Positions 39,685 through 39,734 of a stretch of 39,734 bases of DNA are shown here, in pieces. This stretch comes from Bilophila wadsworthia ATCC 49260 (GTDB lineage Bacteria > Desulfobacterota > Desulfovibrionia > Desulfovibrionales > Desulfovibrionaceae): assembly GCF_000701705.1 (NCBI RefSeq), contig NZ_JNJP01000036.1, positions 1 through 39,734 of the forward strand, written 5' to 3'. Every line of letters begins with the position of its first letter. Position 1 is the stretch's first letter. The notes beneath the pieces are model-generated. The model ran no database searches. It was not told where the DNA came from and worked only from the letters and a program-made list of their open reading frames with translations. A program made the position numbers and the translations under genes.

Positions 39685-39734
39685 AGGGGGAGGGAGAACC
39701 TTTCTGAGGAAAGGTTCTCCCTCCCCCTTCACCC
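39685..39734 (+). repeat. intergenic palindromic repeat, copy 8 (cut by the window edge)
   Basis: GGGGGAGGGAGAACCTTTCT / AGGAAAGGTTCTCCCTCCCCC, then TTCACCC and the window end. The hairpin matches copies 4 and 5; the tail type cannot be seen. It may also act as terminator of the GntR gene. Confidence 0.85.

Noticed and set aside
4482..39734. The palindromic repeats as a CRISPR array
   Set aside because: Copies are kilobases apart, in both orientations, with variable arms and no regular spacers.

Overview
The window looks like part of the chromosome of an anaerobic, moderately GC-rich member of the Desulfovibrionaceae. It is possibly Bilophila-like; this is inferred from gene content and style, not from a marker gene. 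Supporting signs are an oxygen-sensitive class III ribonucleotide reductase, two lactate permeases, TRAP uptake with UxaA-type lyases, iron-sulfur serine dehydratase, a quinone-type pyruvate oxidase and GC-rich palindromic repeats between genes. No tRNA, rRNA, CRISPR array or complete prophage is visible.

Layout. 1-940: the 3' part of an IS200/IS605-type element that cuts a methyltransferase gene, then a small CD3324-like DNA-binding gene. 941-2206: no convincing gene. 2207-5678: anaerobic nucleotide reduction (nrdD, a separate 55-residue glycyl-radical-domain protein, nrdG), with a palindromic repeat in each gap. 5960-8950: creD, a small unknown gene and a phage CII-like regulator. 9058-13600: a sensor phosphatase of the SpoIIE/RsbU type, small membrane proteins, a Fis-type regulator without an AAA+ domain, and an AT-rich gap with strong hairpins. 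13648-20305: two lactate permease paralogues on opposite strands with a shared upstream motif; a LysR gene and an anchored protein lie between them. 20714-24298: poxB, a FadR-type regulator and a polytopic membrane protein. 24575-32053: TRAP transporter (dctQ, dctM, dctP), an opine-dehydrogenase-like enzyme, a two-part UxaA-family lyase and a fused serine dehydratase. 32279-37324: marR with an MFS exporter, a small periplasmic protein, a membrane-anchored XRE regulator, phzF and an EamA transporter. 37746-39734: two divergent GntR/FCD paralogues, the right-hand one behind a cobalamin riboswitch.

How it fits together. Much of the centre converges on pyruvate. Lactate permeases import a pyruvate precursor, serine dehydratase makes pyruvate, PoxB oxidises pyruvate to acetate, and the TRAP/opine-dehydrogenase/UxaA cluster looks like a pathway for an unidentified small 2-hydroxy or 2-amino acid. 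A near-identical 16-base motif sits twice in the gap between the FadR-type regulator operon and the TRAP operon, suggesting that this regulator controls the import cluster.

The most notable points are: (1) a class III reductase whose canonical glycyl-radical domain is encoded by its own small gene; (2) a cobalamin riboswitch whose only visible target is a transcription regulator, paired with a divergent paralogue; (3) eight copies of an intergenic palindromic repeat with at least two kinds of tail; (4) the TRAP/opine-dehydrogenase/UxaA cluster with matching operator candidates; (5) a shared cis element before both lactate permeases.
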